Shown one piece after another: positions 7,175-16,233 of a stretch of DNA of 61,091 nucleotides (the stretch's first letter is position 1; the number at the start of each line of letters is the position of its first letter). The DNA comes from Robinsoniella sp. (lineage in GTDB: Bacteria > Bacillota > Clostridia > Lachnospirales > Lachnospiraceae): contig JAMPFB010000001.1 in assembly GCA_023664735.1 (NCBI GenBank), positions 324,910 through 386,000 of the forward strand. The letters run 5' to 3'. The translations under genes and the position numbers were made by a program. The notes below the pieces were generated by a model that saw nothing but the letters and a program-made list of their open reading frames with translations, was not told the DNA's origin and searched no databases.

Positions 7175-7203
7175 ATAATATCATATTTCAATGTGTTTTG
7201 CAA
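7175..7203 (-). promoter_or_regulatory. Strong promoter of the candidate ncRNA
   Basis: On the minus strand TTGCAA (7203-7198), a 17-bp spacer and TATTAT (7180-7175), giving a predicted start near 7168. Confidence 0.75.
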
Positions 7204-7482
7204 CGATTGTTTTGATTGAACATAAAAACTAAAAATAAAAACATGAAAACATAAAAACAGGCTGAACTGTTACAAAAACAGACATACCCCCGGATTTACT
7301 GGAATTTCCAAAACCAATATGTTACAATAAATCCGTATCTGAAATAAGATTTCGGGGATGATATTCAGTAAGGCTTAAGCCTCTGCAATATTGACAGCCG
7401 GTAAATTATATGCAAATATAAATATGGAAAATTTTAGTATAAGTCAGGAAGCTTATGCAGGGAATATCAAAGGAGACAAGTC
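7204..7482. other. Intergenic region before neuB with a solo element end
   Basis: Bases 7261-7273 (GCTGAACTGTTAC) match the terminal repeat of the palindromic elements, with no partner. The remaining sequence should hold the neuB promoter; TACAAT near 7324 is a possible -10 but I see no good -35. AAAGGAGA precedes the neuB ATG. Confidence 0.5.
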
Positions 7483-8364
7483 ATGGCAAACAAACAAATA
7501 AAAATTGGAGATATACTGGTTACGGAAAGCAGCAGCCCTTACATGATAGCAGAAATTGGAATCAATCATAATGGAGATATCCAAATAGCAAAGAAATTAA
7601 TTGATGCGGCAAATGCTACCGGTTGGGATAATGTGAAATTTCAAAAGCGCACCCCGGAGCTGGCAGTGCCTGAGGCACAGAAGTCTGTTCCAAGGGAAAC
7701 TCCATGGGGCACCATGACTTATTTGGAATATAAATATCGGGTAGAATTTGAAAAAGAACAGTATGACATCATTGATTCATATTGCAGGGATAAAGGAATG
7801 ACATGGAGTGCCTCGCCATGGGATATGCCAAGTCTGGAATTTCTGCTTCAATATGACATTCCATATGTTAAGGTGGCAAGTGCATCAAATGGCAGGGATG
7901 ATATGATTGCAGAGGCAGCAAAATCAGGAAAGCCGGTAATTTTATCCACTGGAATGACCACTATGGAAGAGGTAGACCATGCTGTGGAGGTGCTTGAGAA
8001 ATACGGGAAGGGGGATTATATCCTGCTTCATACAAACAGCGCTTATCCGGCTCCGGTAAAGGATTTGAATCTCCGTATGATTGAAACGTTGCGAAATAGA
8101 TTTGACTGTCTTGTGGGATATAGCGGACATGAGGCAAATTTAGAGCCTACCATTGCGGCGGTAGCTTTAGGGGCATGTGTGGTTGAACGGCATGTTACGC
8201 TGTCGCATGACATGTGGGGAAGCGATCAAAAGGCAAGCCTTGAGGTACACGCAATGGATATGTTGAAGAAGCGCATTCAGGATGTCCATATGGCACTTGG
8301 AACAGGAGAGAAATATATGTCTGAAAGTGAAGCTGTTCAGAGAAAAAAACTTCGGACGGTATAA
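7483..8364 (+). CDS. neuB: NeuB-like N-acetylneuraminate (sialic acid) synthase, short form
   Basis: 293 aa. The N-terminal YMIAEIGINHNGD, VKFQKR, the SASPWD segment, VKVASASN, VILSTGMTTMEEV, LLHTNSAYPAP and VGYSGHE are the hallmark strands of the NeuB TIM barrel, which condenses phosphoenolpyruvate with an N-acetylhexosamine to give a nonulosonic acid. Family members are usually near 340-350 aa with a C-terminal SAF (antifreeze-like) domain; here the protein stops after the barrel (EAVQRKKLRTV), so the SAF domain is missing. No neuA, neuC or other nonulosonate gene lies nearby. It precedes ugd by 80 bases, probably in one operon. The exact sugar product cannot be told. Confidence 0.85.
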   Translation: MANKQIKIGDILVTESSSPYMIAEIGINHNGDIQIAKKLIDAANATGWDNVKFQKRTPELAVPEAQKSVPRETPWGTMTYLEYKYRVEFEKEQYDIIDSYCRDKGMTWSASPWDMPSLEFLLQYDIPYVKVASASNGRDDMIAEAAKSGKPVILSTGMTTMEEVDHAVEVLEKYGKGDYILLHTNSAYPAPVKDLNLRMIETLRNRFDCLVGYSGHEANLEPTIAAVALGACVVERHVTLSHDMWGSDQKASLEVHAMDMLKKRIQDVHMALGTGEKYMSESEAVQRKKLRTV

Positions 8365-8444
8365 TTCAATAACCTGCATGGATAGGTATGATTAGTGGAA
8401 AGTCAGATGCTGTTTTATAAATAAAGCTCTAAGGGGACTGTAGA

Positions 8445-9776
8445 ATGAAAATTGCAGTAGTTGGAACGGGTTATGTTGGACTGGTAACAGGCGCATGCTT
8501 CTCGGATATGGGAAATGATGTGTGGTGCGTGGACGTGGATGAAGATAAAATTGAACAGTTGAAACAGGGTATCATCCCGATTTATGAGCCGGGACTGGAA
8601 AATCTGGTATTGAACAATTACAAAATAGGACATTTGCGTTTTACAACAGATATCAATCAGGCTTTGGAAAAAGCAAATGTATGTTTTATTGCGGTGGGCA
8701 CGCCCATGGGCGAGGACGGAAGTGCGGATTTGCACTATGTATTAGAAGTGGCAAGGAGCATTGGAAGAGGCATGAAGCGCCATATGTACGTGGTGGATAA
8801 GTCCACGGTGCCGGTAGGAACGGCAGAAAAGGTAAGAGCAGCTATTCAGGCTGAGTTAGATGCAAGAGGCAGTGATTTGACCTTTGATGTGATTTCCAAT
8901 CCGGAATTTTTAAAGGAAGGAAGTGCAGTAGGAGACTGTATGCGGCCTGACCGTATTGTAATTGGCGCAGACAATGAAGATGCAGCAGAGGTAATGTGCC
9001 AGCTTTATGCGCCTTATGTGAGAAATACGGAAAATTTTATTATAATGGATATTGCCAGTGCAGAGATGACAAAATACACAGCAAATGCCATGCTTGCCAC
9101 AAAAATCAGCTTCATGAATGAAATTAGTAATATTTGTGAAAAGGTAGGCGCTGATGTCAATAAAGTAAGAAGGGGAATCGGTAGCGACCAGCGTATTGGG
9201 TATTCCTTTATTTATGCAGGATGTGGATATGGTGGAAGCTGCTTCCCAAAGGATGTGCAGGCGCTTGTAAGGACAAGCCGTCAATTTGGCTATGAGCCTC
9301 AAATGCTAGAGGCAGTGGAGGCAGTCAATAAAAGGCAGAAGCTTGTGATTCCCAGAAAAGTAGTAGAACGCTTTGGCGAGGATTTAACGGGCATGAATTT
9401 TGCAGCATGGGGACTTTCATTTAAACCGGATACAGATGACATGAGGGAATCGGCTGCTATTACGATTATAGATGAACTGACAAAGCGTGGGGCAAGGGTA
9501 ACCGCTTATGATCCAAGGGCGATGAATGAAGCAAAGGAGTGTTATTTAAAGGGGAATGACAGTGTCTCTTATGTGGAAAGCAAATATGAAGCTTTAAAAG
9601 AGGCAGATGCGCTGATTCTCATTACCGAGTGGAAGGAATTCCGGCAGCCGGATATGGAAGAAATTAAAAATCTTTTGAAAAATCCCGTCATATTTGATGG
9701 CAGAAATCAATATGACAAAAAAATGATGAGAAAACTGGAAATTGAATATTATCAAATAGGAGTCGGCGCTCACTGA
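8445..9776 (+). CDS. ugd: UDP-glucose 6-dehydrogenase
   Basis: 443 aa. It begins with the Rossmann fingerprint VVGTGYVGLVTGACFSDMG; the catalytic cysteine is in GYGGSCFPKD near residue 265, and FKPDTDDMRES is the C-terminal UDP-binding signature. The enzyme oxidises UDP-glucose to UDP-glucuronate with two NAD+, feeding capsule, teichuronic acid or exopolysaccharide synthesis. It follows neuB and precedes the dTDP-rhamnose genes. A bidirectional terminator lies right after the stop. Confidence 0.95.
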   Translation: MKIAVVGTGYVGLVTGACFSDMGNDVWCVDVDEDKIEQLKQGIIPIYEPGLENLVLNNYKIGHLRFTTDINQALEKANVCFIAVGTPMGEDGSADLHYVLEVARSIGRGMKRHMYVVDKSTVPVGTAEKVRAAIQAELDARGSDLTFDVISNPEFLKEGSAVGDCMRPDRIVIGADNEDAAEVMCQLYAPYVRNTENFIIMDIASAEMTKYTANAMLATKISFMNEISNICEKVGADVNKVRRGIGSDQRIGYSFIYAGCGYGGSCFPKDVQALVRTSRQFGYEPQMLEAVEAVNKRQKLVIPRKVVERFGEDLTGMNFAAWGLSFKPDTDDMRESAAITIIDELTKRGARVTAYDPRAMNEAKECYLKGNDSVSYVESKYEALKEADALILITEWKEFRQPDMEEIKNLLKNPVIFDGRNQYDKKMMRKLEIEYYQIGVGAH

Positions 9777-9787
9777 CGAAAGCCGGG

Positions 9788-9830
9788 AAAAGGTGCATAC
9801 TAGCGGTTGTTAGTCTGCACCTTTCTTTTA
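9788..9830. terminator. Bidirectional terminator between ugd and the small zinc-ribbon gene
   Basis: AAAGGTGCA pairs with TGCACCTTT, with an inner CTAG/TTAG pairing, followed by CTTTT on the plus strand. The stop codon of the minus-strand gene lies inside the hairpin. Confidence 0.8.
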
Positions 9831-9982
9831 TAGCATTCTCTTTCCTCCTCGTTCATCTGGGTATATTTTATAAAATCCAGTTTCATTTCCTGAAGGGGAT
9901 TGTCGCAGATAGGACATCGGGTTTTGTGACCGTTTAAAATGTGGAAACGGCTGCAGTGACTGCATAGATGAATATATAGCAT
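9800..9982 (-). CDS. Small zinc-ribbon-like protein
   Basis: 60 aa from the ATG at 9982, with GGGAGG upstream; the longer frame to 9997 reads through that site. Two cysteine pairs, CSHC (near residue 7) and CPIC (near residue 24), make a treble-clef or rubredoxin-like zinc site, and the rest is charged. No family is recognised. It is transcribed against its neighbours, with a possible promoter TTGACC-17-CACAAT on the minus strand near 10050-10022. Confidence 0.55.
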   Translation of the reverse strand: MLYIHLCSHCSRFHILNGHKTRCPICDNPLQEMKLDFIKYTQMNEEERECYKRKVQTNNR

Positions 9983-10305
9983 AAAAATACCTCCCATAAG
10001 CTTGCTTGTTTTGTAAATATTGTGTCATTTTTTGTGTATAAGGTCAACCTAATTACGTTGACAAAAAACAGCAAATTATAAGAAAAAGAAAAGGAAACAG
10101 ACAGTATTTTCCAGAATATACCAATCCCTGCAAAGCGAAGTTGCGAAAACAAAGAATTTATGTTAGAATACTCGCAGAATGTCTGTCAGCTTGAATGGGT
10201 GGATTTTCATTAGAAAATCGGGAGGTATGCAGGAGATAAATAGAAAATCATATGACTGCATATCCTAAGAAAAGGAAACAGACAATAAAAACGGGAGGAT
10301 AACGA
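9983..10305. other. Intergenic region before rfbB
   Basis: The gap contains promoters in both directions by inference and an 18-bp direct repeat, AAGAAAAGGAAACAGACA, at 10086-10103 and 10267-10284, the second copy just before the rfbB ribosome site. No gene is seen. Confidence 0.5.
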
Positions 10306-11382
10306 ATGAGAACTTATTTGGTAACAGGAGGCGCAGGCTTCATTGGTTCCAATTATATTCATTATATGTTTAAAAAGTACGGGGACGAAATCCGCATTAT
10401 CAATGTGGATGCCCTTACTTATGCAGGTAATTTGGAAAATTTAAAGGAAGTGGAAAACAGGGAAAATTATACCTTTGTAAAGGCAGATATTTGCGACAAA
10501 GACACGATTTCAAAATTGTTTGCAAAAAACGATATTGACAGGGTGGTGCATTTTGCGGCGGAAAGTCATGTGGATAGAAGCATTAAGAATCCGGAGGTGT
10601 TCGTACAGACAAACGTACTGGGTACCCTTGTGATGTTAAACTGTGCAAAGGCAGCATGGGAACAGCCGGATGGCACCTTTAAGGAAGGAAAGAAATTTCT
10701 TCATGTTTCCACGGATGAGGTATATGGCTCTTTAGAGGAAGAGGGAGAGTATTTTTATGAAACGACTCCTTATGACCCACACAGCCCTTATTCTGCCAGC
10801 AAGGCAAGCTCGGACATGCTTGTAAAGGCATATATGGACACATACCGTTTCCCAGCTAATATTACCAATTGCAGCAACAATTACGGACCTTATCAGTTCC
10901 CGGAAAAGCTGATTCCCCTTATTATCAACAATGCGCTGCAGGGTAAAAAGCTTCCGGTTTACGGTGATGGTAAAAATGTCCGGGACTGGCTTTATGTGGA
11001 GGATCACGCAAAGGCAATCGACATGGTGCAGGAAAAAGGCAGATTGTTTGAAACCTATAATATAGGCGGGCATAATGAAAAGCAAAATATAGAAATTATC
11101 AATATTATTATAGAGACTCTTCAGGAAATGCTTCCGGATGGAGATCCCAGAAAAGAGCTGGTGTCAAAGGACTTAATCACTTATGTGACGGATAGAAAAG
11201 GCCATGACAGACGCTATGCCATTGCACCGGACAAGATTAAAAAGGAAATTGGCTGGGAGCCGGAGACTATGTTTAAAGAGGGGATCAGGCTGACTATCCA
11301 GTGGTTTTTTGAACATGAAGAATGGATGAAGAGCGTAACAAGCGGCGACTATCAAAAATATTATAATGAGATGTATCAGTAA
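10306..11382 (+). CDS. rfbB: dTDP-glucose 4,6-dehydratase
   Basis: 358 aa with GGGAGG upstream. It has the extended short-chain dehydrogenase layout: GGAGFIGSNY at the N terminus for NAD+ binding, the HFAAESHVDRS segment, STDEVYG, and the catalytic YSASKASSD. It turns dTDP-glucose into dTDP-4-keto-6-deoxyglucose, step two of dTDP-L-rhamnose synthesis. rfbA follows 134 bases later. Confidence 0.96.
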   Translation: MRTYLVTGGAGFIGSNYIHYMFKKYGDEIRIINVDALTYAGNLENLKEVENRENYTFVKADICDKDTISKLFAKNDIDRVVHFAAESHVDRSIKNPEVFVQTNVLGTLVMLNCAKAAWEQPDGTFKEGKKFLHVSTDEVYGSLEEEGEYFYETTPYDPHSPYSASKASSDMLVKAYMDTYRFPANITNCSNNYGPYQFPEKLIPLIINNALQGKKLPVYGDGKNVRDWLYVEDHAKAIDMVQEKGRLFETYNIGGHNEKQNIEIINIIIETLQEMLPDGDPRKELVSKDLITYVTDRKGHDRRYAIAPDKIKKEIGWEPETMFKEGIRLTIQWFFEHEEWMKSVTSGDYQKYYNEMYQ

Positions 11383-11516
11383 ATATATTTGGAGGGAAGG
11401 TTGAAGACAGCCTTCCCCCTTAGTGTACACAGGTATGGAAGCAGAGTTGCGAATAGGGGCGCAGGTTTCTGTTTCCGAATAAGGAAAGATTTTGAAAATG
11501 CAGGAAGGAGCAATAT

Positions 11517-12386
11517 ATGAAGGGAATTATATTAGCAGGAGGCTCAGGGACAAGATTATATCCTCTTACGAAAGCGATTTCAAAGCAGATTATGCCGGTT
11601 TATGATAAACCTATGATTTATTATCCGCTGTCCATTTTAATGCTTGCAGGCATCAAAGAGGTGTTGATTATTTCCACGCCAAGGGATTTGCCTGTGTTTA
11701 AAGAATTATTTGAAAGTGGGGAGCAGCTCGGAATGAAGTTTTCCTATGCGGTACAGGAAACTCCCAGAGGGCTTGCGGATGCTTTTATCATTGGAGTGGA
11801 CTTTATCGGCAGCGACAGCGTAGCGCTGGTTTTAGGGGATAATATATTTTATGGACAGAGCTTTTCAAAAGTCCTTCGGAAAGTGGCGGAAAGGGAGACG
11901 GGCGCCACGATTTTCGGCTATTATGTAAGAGATCCAAGAGAATATGGAGTAGTGGAATTTGATGAAAGCGGAAAGGCTCTTTCCATTGAGGAAAAACCGG
12001 AAAAGCCCAAGAGCAATTATGCGGTGCCGGGGCTTTACTTTTATGACAATGATGTAGTGGAGATTGCGAAAAACGTAAAGCCATCAGCCAGAGGGGAAAT
12101 TGAGATTACCAGCATCAATAACGAGTATTTAAGGAGAGGCACTCTTCAGGTGGAGACGTTAGGAAGAGGCTTTGCATGGCTTGATACAGGCAATCATGAC
12201 TCGCTTTTGGATGCAGCGGATTTTGTGGCTGCTTTTCAAAAAAGACAGGGACTTTACATTTCCTGTATAGAAGAAATCGCATACAAAAGAGGATTTATTG
12301 ACAGAGAGCAGTTGCTTTGTCTTGCCAAACCGCTGATGAAGACCGATTATGGAAAATATCTGGTAGAGGTTGCAAATGGACTCTAA
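11517..12386 (+). CDS. rfbA: Glucose-1-phosphate thymidylyltransferase
   Basis: 289 aa, normal length. The nucleotide-binding signature [11 protein letters not shown] is at residues 8-18; [25 protein letters not shown] and the EKPEKPKSN segment are diagnostic. The enzyme makes dTDP-glucose from dTTP and glucose-1-phosphate and is the feedback-controlled first step of dTDP-rhamnose synthesis. Its end overlaps the next gene by 11 bases, an odd coupling to a muramidase. Confidence 0.96.
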   Translation: MKGIILAGGSGTRLYPLTKAISKQIMPVYDKPMIYYPLSILMLAGIKEVLIISTPRDLPVFKELFESGEQLGMKFSYAVQETPRGLADAFIIGVDFIGSDSVALVLGDNIFYGQSFSKVLRKVAERETGATIFGYYVRDPREYGVVEFDESGKALSIEEKPEKPKSNYAVPGLYFYDNDVVEIAKNVKPSARGEIEITSINNEYLRRGTLQVETLGRGFAWLDTGNHDSLLDAADFVAAFQKRQGLYISCIEEIAYKRGFIDREQLLCLAKPLMKTDYGKYLVEVANGL

Positions 12387-13692
12387 ATTAAAAAAACAGG
12401 TAATTTGGGCAGTAATTGCCATTATGATTTGCGTTGTGGGCGCCGTGTTTTTTGCCAACTTTCTTACAACAGGCAGTTTTTTACCAAAGGGACTGCAAAA
12501 GAATCAAGAGCGGCAGGCTGGATTGGAAGAAACGGAAGGGCTTGCGGGAGCGGAAGACCCTGTTTACAAGGAATATGATTTAAATCCCAAAAAGGATCCC
12601 TATGCATTTATGGAAGATCCGGATTTCTTTGATCCGTTAGCCGTGTCAGAGGAAACGGAGTCGGAGAAAAAAAGCAGGGAATTATCTCTGCTGGTCAATT
12701 CCGTGGAAAAGGATTTGCGTGTAACAGTCGTTGATGGGAATGACAGGCTTGTGGCAGGTAAAGGTTTCCGGATTTTGTTAGAAGCATTGGAAGGAAATAC
12801 GGTAAAGGAAAGCATTTACTATAAGGATTTAGACAAGGACGGGCTTATTTATATAGGCGATATGAAAGCGGGGGATTATCAGGTTTCCTTGGAAGAAATG
12901 GATGATTTTATTGTGCCGGAAACGGTTTCCATCCATGTTAAGGAACAGATTGAGTACCGGCTCATAGAAGATATTTCCTATATGATTAAATCCGAAGATG
13001 AAGTGGATGCATCCATAGAAGATACAGAGGTTTTAGGTGCCTTGGCAGATGCGGACAGCACAGAAACGGTAGAGCATTTAAAAGGGGAAAATACGGGCTT
13101 TGGAATTGATGTGTCCAAATGGAATAAAGAGATAGACTGGAAAAAGGTAAAAGCAGCAGGTGTGGAGTTTGCCATTATCCGCTGCGGTTATAGAGGTTCC
13201 TCTACCGGTGCACTGGTAGAAGACCCTTATTTTAAAAAGAACATAGAAGGCGCTGTAAAAGAAGGAATCAAGGTAGGAGTTTATTTCTTTACTCAGGCTG
13301 TGAATACAGTGGAAGCGGTGGAGGAAGCTAGTATGGTGCTTACTTTATGTAAGGGCTATGAGCTTGCCTTCCCTATCTTTATTGATACGGAAGGGGCAGG
13401 CGGAAAAGGCAGGGCGGATGAGCTGGATCGGGAAATCCGTACTCAGGTATGTAAGGCGTTTTGCGAGACCATTGAAAATTCCGGATTTAATGCAGGAGTC
13501 TATGCAAGCAAAAGCTGGTTTGGCAGCAATGTGGATGCCAGCGTGCTTGAAAGCCATTATATCTGGATGGCTCAATATAAAAAGACACCTACTTATGATA
13601 GGAGTTATGATATGTGGCAGTATACGTCATCCGGTTCCGTAGACGGCATTGACGGAAGAGTGGATTTGAATATTAGTTATGTGGGATTTTAG
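12376..13692 (+). CDS. Membrane-anchored GH25 lysozyme-like muramidase
   Basis: 438 aa from the ATG at 12376 (a TTG at 12370 is less likely), overlapping rfbA. One hydrophobic segment at about residues 8-31 anchors the protein outward. An acidic linker is followed near 110-200 by a beta-sandwich-like domain resembling Cna-B/SpaA folds ([11 protein letters not shown] ... VSLEEMDDF). The C-terminal GH25 domain starts at GIDVSKWN near residue 243 and has the catalytic IDTEG segment. GH25 enzymes hydrolyse the N-acetylmuramoyl beta-1,4 bond of peptidoglycan. Its place between rfbA and rfbC suggests it opens the wall for export or attachment of the polymer; that is inference. Confidence 0.88.
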   Translation: MDSKLKKQVIWAVIAIMICVVGAVFFANFLTTGSFLPKGLQKNQERQAGLEETEGLAGAEDPVYKEYDLNPKKDPYAFMEDPDFFDPLAVSEETESEKKSRELSLLVNSVEKDLRVTVVDGNDRLVAGKGFRILLEALEGNTVKESIYYKDLDKDGLIYIGDMKAGDYQVSLEEMDDFIVPETVSIHVKEQIEYRLIEDISYMIKSEDEVDASIEDTEVLGALADADSTETVEHLKGENTGFGIDVSKWNKEIDWKKVKAAGVEFAIIRCGYRGSSTGALVEDPYFKKNIEGAVKEGIKVGVYFFTQAVNTVEAVEEASMVLTLCKGYELAFPIFIDTEGAGGKGRADELDREIRTQVCKAFCETIENSGFNAGVYASKSWFGSNVDASVLESHYIWMAQYKKTPTYDRSYDMWQYTSSGSVDGIDGRVDLNISYVGF

Positions 13693-13719
13693 AAATAAAA
13701 AACAGAGAGGAAGAGAAAA

Positions 13720-14298
13720 ATGGGAAAGACAACAGTGGGAAAGATAACGGTAGAAACCTGTCATATAGAAGGGCTGAAGGTCATTACGCCGTCTGTATTC
13801 GGTGATGCGAGAGGTTATTTTATGGAAACCTATAATTATAATGACTTTAAGGAAGCGGGAATCGACATGGAGTTTGTTCAGGATAATCAGTCTGCTTCCA
13901 AAAAAGGCGTATTAAGAGGGCTTCATTATCAAATCAACTTTCCACAGGATAAGCTTGTACGGGTAGTAAGCGGAGAAGTGTTTGACGTGGCAGTGGATTT
14001 AAGGAAAGGTTCAAAGACTTATGGGCAGTGGTATGGCGTGCATTTATCGGCAGAAAACAAGAAACAGTTTTTTATACCGAAGAACTTTGCCCATGGATTT
14101 ATCGTGCTATCAGATTATGCAGAATTTGCCTATAAGTGTACGGATTTTTATCATCCTAATGATGAGGGCGGCTTGCTTTGGTGTGACGAGGCAATTGGAG
14201 TAAAGTGGCCTATGCCGGAGGGGATGACAAGAGAGGATTTGATAATTTCTGAGAAGGATACAAAATGGAGCGGCTTACATGAGCAAAAAGGTAAATAA
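13720..14298 (+). CDS. rfbC: dTDP-4-dehydrorhamnose 3,5-epimerase
   Basis: 192 aa. The cupin-fold RmlC signatures are clear: FGDARGYFMETY, QDNQSASKKGVLRGLHYQ with the catalytic His, VFDVAVDLRKGS, and FAHGFIVLS. It performs the double epimerisation preceding the final reduction to dTDP-L-rhamnose. The reductase gene rfbD that usually accompanies it is not in the window. Its end overlaps the next gene by 20 bases. Confidence 0.95.
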   Translation: MGKTTVGKITVETCHIEGLKVITPSVFGDARGYFMETYNYNDFKEAGIDMEFVQDNQSASKKGVLRGLHYQINFPQDKLVRVVSGEVFDVAVDLRKGSKTYGQWYGVHLSAENKKQFFIPKNFAHGFIVLSDYAEFAYKCTDFYHPNDEGGLLWCDEAIGVKWPMPEGMTREDLIISEKDTKWSGLHEQKGK

Positions 14299-16144
14299 GC
14301 TTGTTTGGATTGGCATATGGTTACTTGCCTTTGCCCTTTCTCTTTTAGGGGCATGGAAGTCCATTTATATCAGTGCGGATATTGATGAATCCTATACAGT
14401 GACAATGGCTTGCCGCCTGTTGAAAGGGGACAGGCTGTTTCAGGATATGTGGGAGCTTCATCAGACCTCCGCTGTTTTATATGTGCCCTTTGTCTGGCTG
14501 TTCCAGAAGGTGACAGGTTCTGTCATAGGAATGCTGGTCTTTTTAAGGATGACAGGCGTGTGTATTCAGGGGCTTCTGGCTCTTTTCCTATATCGTACCT
14601 GCCGGCATTATATGCCCTTTAGGTGGGCAGGGCTTCTTGCCATACTGTTTTTTAATTTTACCCCGAAGCATATTCAATCTCCGGAATATACATTGATGTG
14701 CTGCTGGGGACTGGTTCTGACAATGATGTCACTTCTGCAGTTTTCTAAAAAGCAAGGAAACAGGCGTTCCTTCCTGTATCTATTTGTGGCTGCAATAGGG
14801 CTTTGTGTTACGGTGCTTTCCTATCCGGCGGCTGTATTTTTGATTTTCCCTTTTCTGGCAGTAATTGCTTATTTGACTAAGGCTGGCTGCAATAGGGAGG
14901 AAAAGCAAAGGAGCTTTGGCTCTGAAAGAGTACAGGTATGGAAGAATATGGGCATATTCACAGGGGTTTGTGCGGCCTGTGGGATTTTGTTCATGGCTTA
15001 TGTATTAAGCGGCGCCACATTGGAGGGGCTTTTTGAAACACTGCCTTATGTGTTTATGGACGAGTCTCATGAGCAGGTGATGAGCGAGCATATTTTAAGC
15101 CATATTCGGTATTTGTGGGATATGTTAAAAATAACCCTTCCGGCTGTCCTGATTTGTCATATAGGCAGGGTATTATTCCGGAAATGGAAAAAGAAGGAGC
15201 ATTGGCTGTTTGCTTCCGGGCTTTTGGTGTTTCAGGCAGCATATGCCCTTGTGCAGTTCCATACCATACAGGATGTAAATTTCCTGATTTTCTTTCCGGT
15301 TATTTTGCAGACTTTGGTTATCGGCATTTATTTTTATCTGTCTTATGAGAAAACGGAACAGGAGAAGGCGCTTTTTTATACGATGATTGTTCCTAATCTG
15401 TTTTTGGTAGCAGCAGTATTGCTTTCCTCCAACCTGACTGCCAATTATTCCATGTCCTTTTTCTTTCCGGCTGTGCTGGCAGGGTTGTATATGATTGTCA
15501 GGGCATTTTGGGAAAATGGCTCTGCTCAAGGAGCGGATAGAAAGAAAGAGAAGCTGGAGGAGGCAGTACGATTGAAAAAAACGGGAGATCCGGAAAGACC
15601 AGAACAGGCAGGGAAAACGAAAAACACGGCATTTTCCTTAGTTATGGGAAGGATAGTGGCAGTGTTATTTATCCTTGGCTTTACAGGAATGGTGTTTACC
15701 AGCCGGATTTTTCTGGTGCGCTATACGGCAACCCAGCGCCTGAATGTATTTGAACCCAATTATGAGGCATGGCATGGGGTGCTAAGTGGTATCCGTTTAG
15801 GAGATACAGACTACAGGCAGTATGAATGGAAGACGGCTTCCCTGCATGAGCATGTGACAAAGGAAGATGTATTTTTGTATGTGGGGGCGGATATGTTTCT
15901 ATATGGCGAAACGGAGGCTGAAATCGGTACGGGAAATACGATAAGCACACCGGCATTTGGAGAGCAGCTTCTTGCCTATTATGAAAGGTTCCCGGAAAGA
16001 ATACCTACTGTTATTTTTCTGGACTGCGAATATACCATGGATTATCGCATATGGCTGGAAAAGGAACCCTTTGGAAGCTTTATACGGGAGAACTATGAGG
16101 AACCTTTAGTAGAAGGACCTTTATATATTTATAAGAAAAAATAA
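14279..16144 (+). CDS. Multi-pass membrane glycosyltransferase-like protein (GT-C type)
   Basis: 621 aa with around ten hydrophobic segments. The first external loop after TM1 holds DIDESYTVTMACRLLKGD and MWELHQTSA, the position and style of the acidic catalytic motif of GT-C (PMT/ArnT/GT39-like) transferases. The C-terminal 150 residues after the last helix are soluble and outside. Such enzymes use polyprenyl-linked sugars to decorate glycans or proteins. Translation is coupled to rfbC by the 20-base overlap. The donor and acceptor are unknown. Confidence 0.65.
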   Translation: MSKKVNKLVWIGIWLLAFALSLLGAWKSIYISADIDESYTVTMACRLLKGDRLFQDMWELHQTSAVLYVPFVWLFQKVTGSVIGMLVFLRMTGVCIQGLLALFLYRTCRHYMPFRWAGLLAILFFNFTPKHIQSPEYTLMCCWGLVLTMMSLLQFSKKQGNRRSFLYLFVAAIGLCVTVLSYPAAVFLIFPFLAVIAYLTKAGCNREEKQRSFGSERVQVWKNMGIFTGVCAACGILFMAYVLSGATLEGLFETLPYVFMDESHEQVMSEHILSHIRYLWDMLKITLPAVLICHIGRVLFRKWKKKEHWLFASGLLVFQAAYALVQFHTIQDVNFLIFFPVILQTLVIGIYFYLSYEKTEQEKALFYTMIVPNLFLVAAVLLSSNLTANYSMSFFFPAVLAGLYMIVRAFWENGSAQGADRKKEKLEEAVRLKKTGDPERPEQAGKTKNTAFSLVMGRIVAVLFILGFTGMVFTSRIFLVRYTATQRLNVFEPNYEAWHGVLSGIRLGDTDYRQYEWKTASLHEHVTKEDVFLYVGADMFLYGETEAEIGTGNTISTPAFGEQLLAYYERFPERIPTVIFLDCEYTMDYRIWLEKEPFGSFIRENYEEPLVEGPLYIYKKK

Positions 16145-16211
16145 TAACAGTTCAGCCCACAGGCGCAGAGCGAGTTTCTCACAGAGCATGTTTTCTGCGT
16201 CGCCACGTTTT
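16145..16211 (+). mobile_element. Truncated palindromic element (left end only)
   Basis: TAACAGTTCAGCCCAC then GGCGCAGAGC and AGCATGTTTTCTGCGTCGCCACG, matching the left part of copies 2 and 4. The core and the right arm are missing; the break falls just before the ribosome binding site of the next gene, so the fragment now forms its leader. Confidence 0.85.
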
Positions 16212-16233
16212 CGGAAAAAAGGAGGGAGCTTGG

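Noticed and set aside
5830-7203. Naming the RNA unit abiF or ToxIN
   Set aside because: The protein lacks Abi_2 motifs and is twice the size of ToxN; only the layout agrees.
10021-10152. Overlapping short minus-strand frames before rfbB
   Set aside because: They have no ribosome sites and overlap the zinc-ribbon gene or its promoter.
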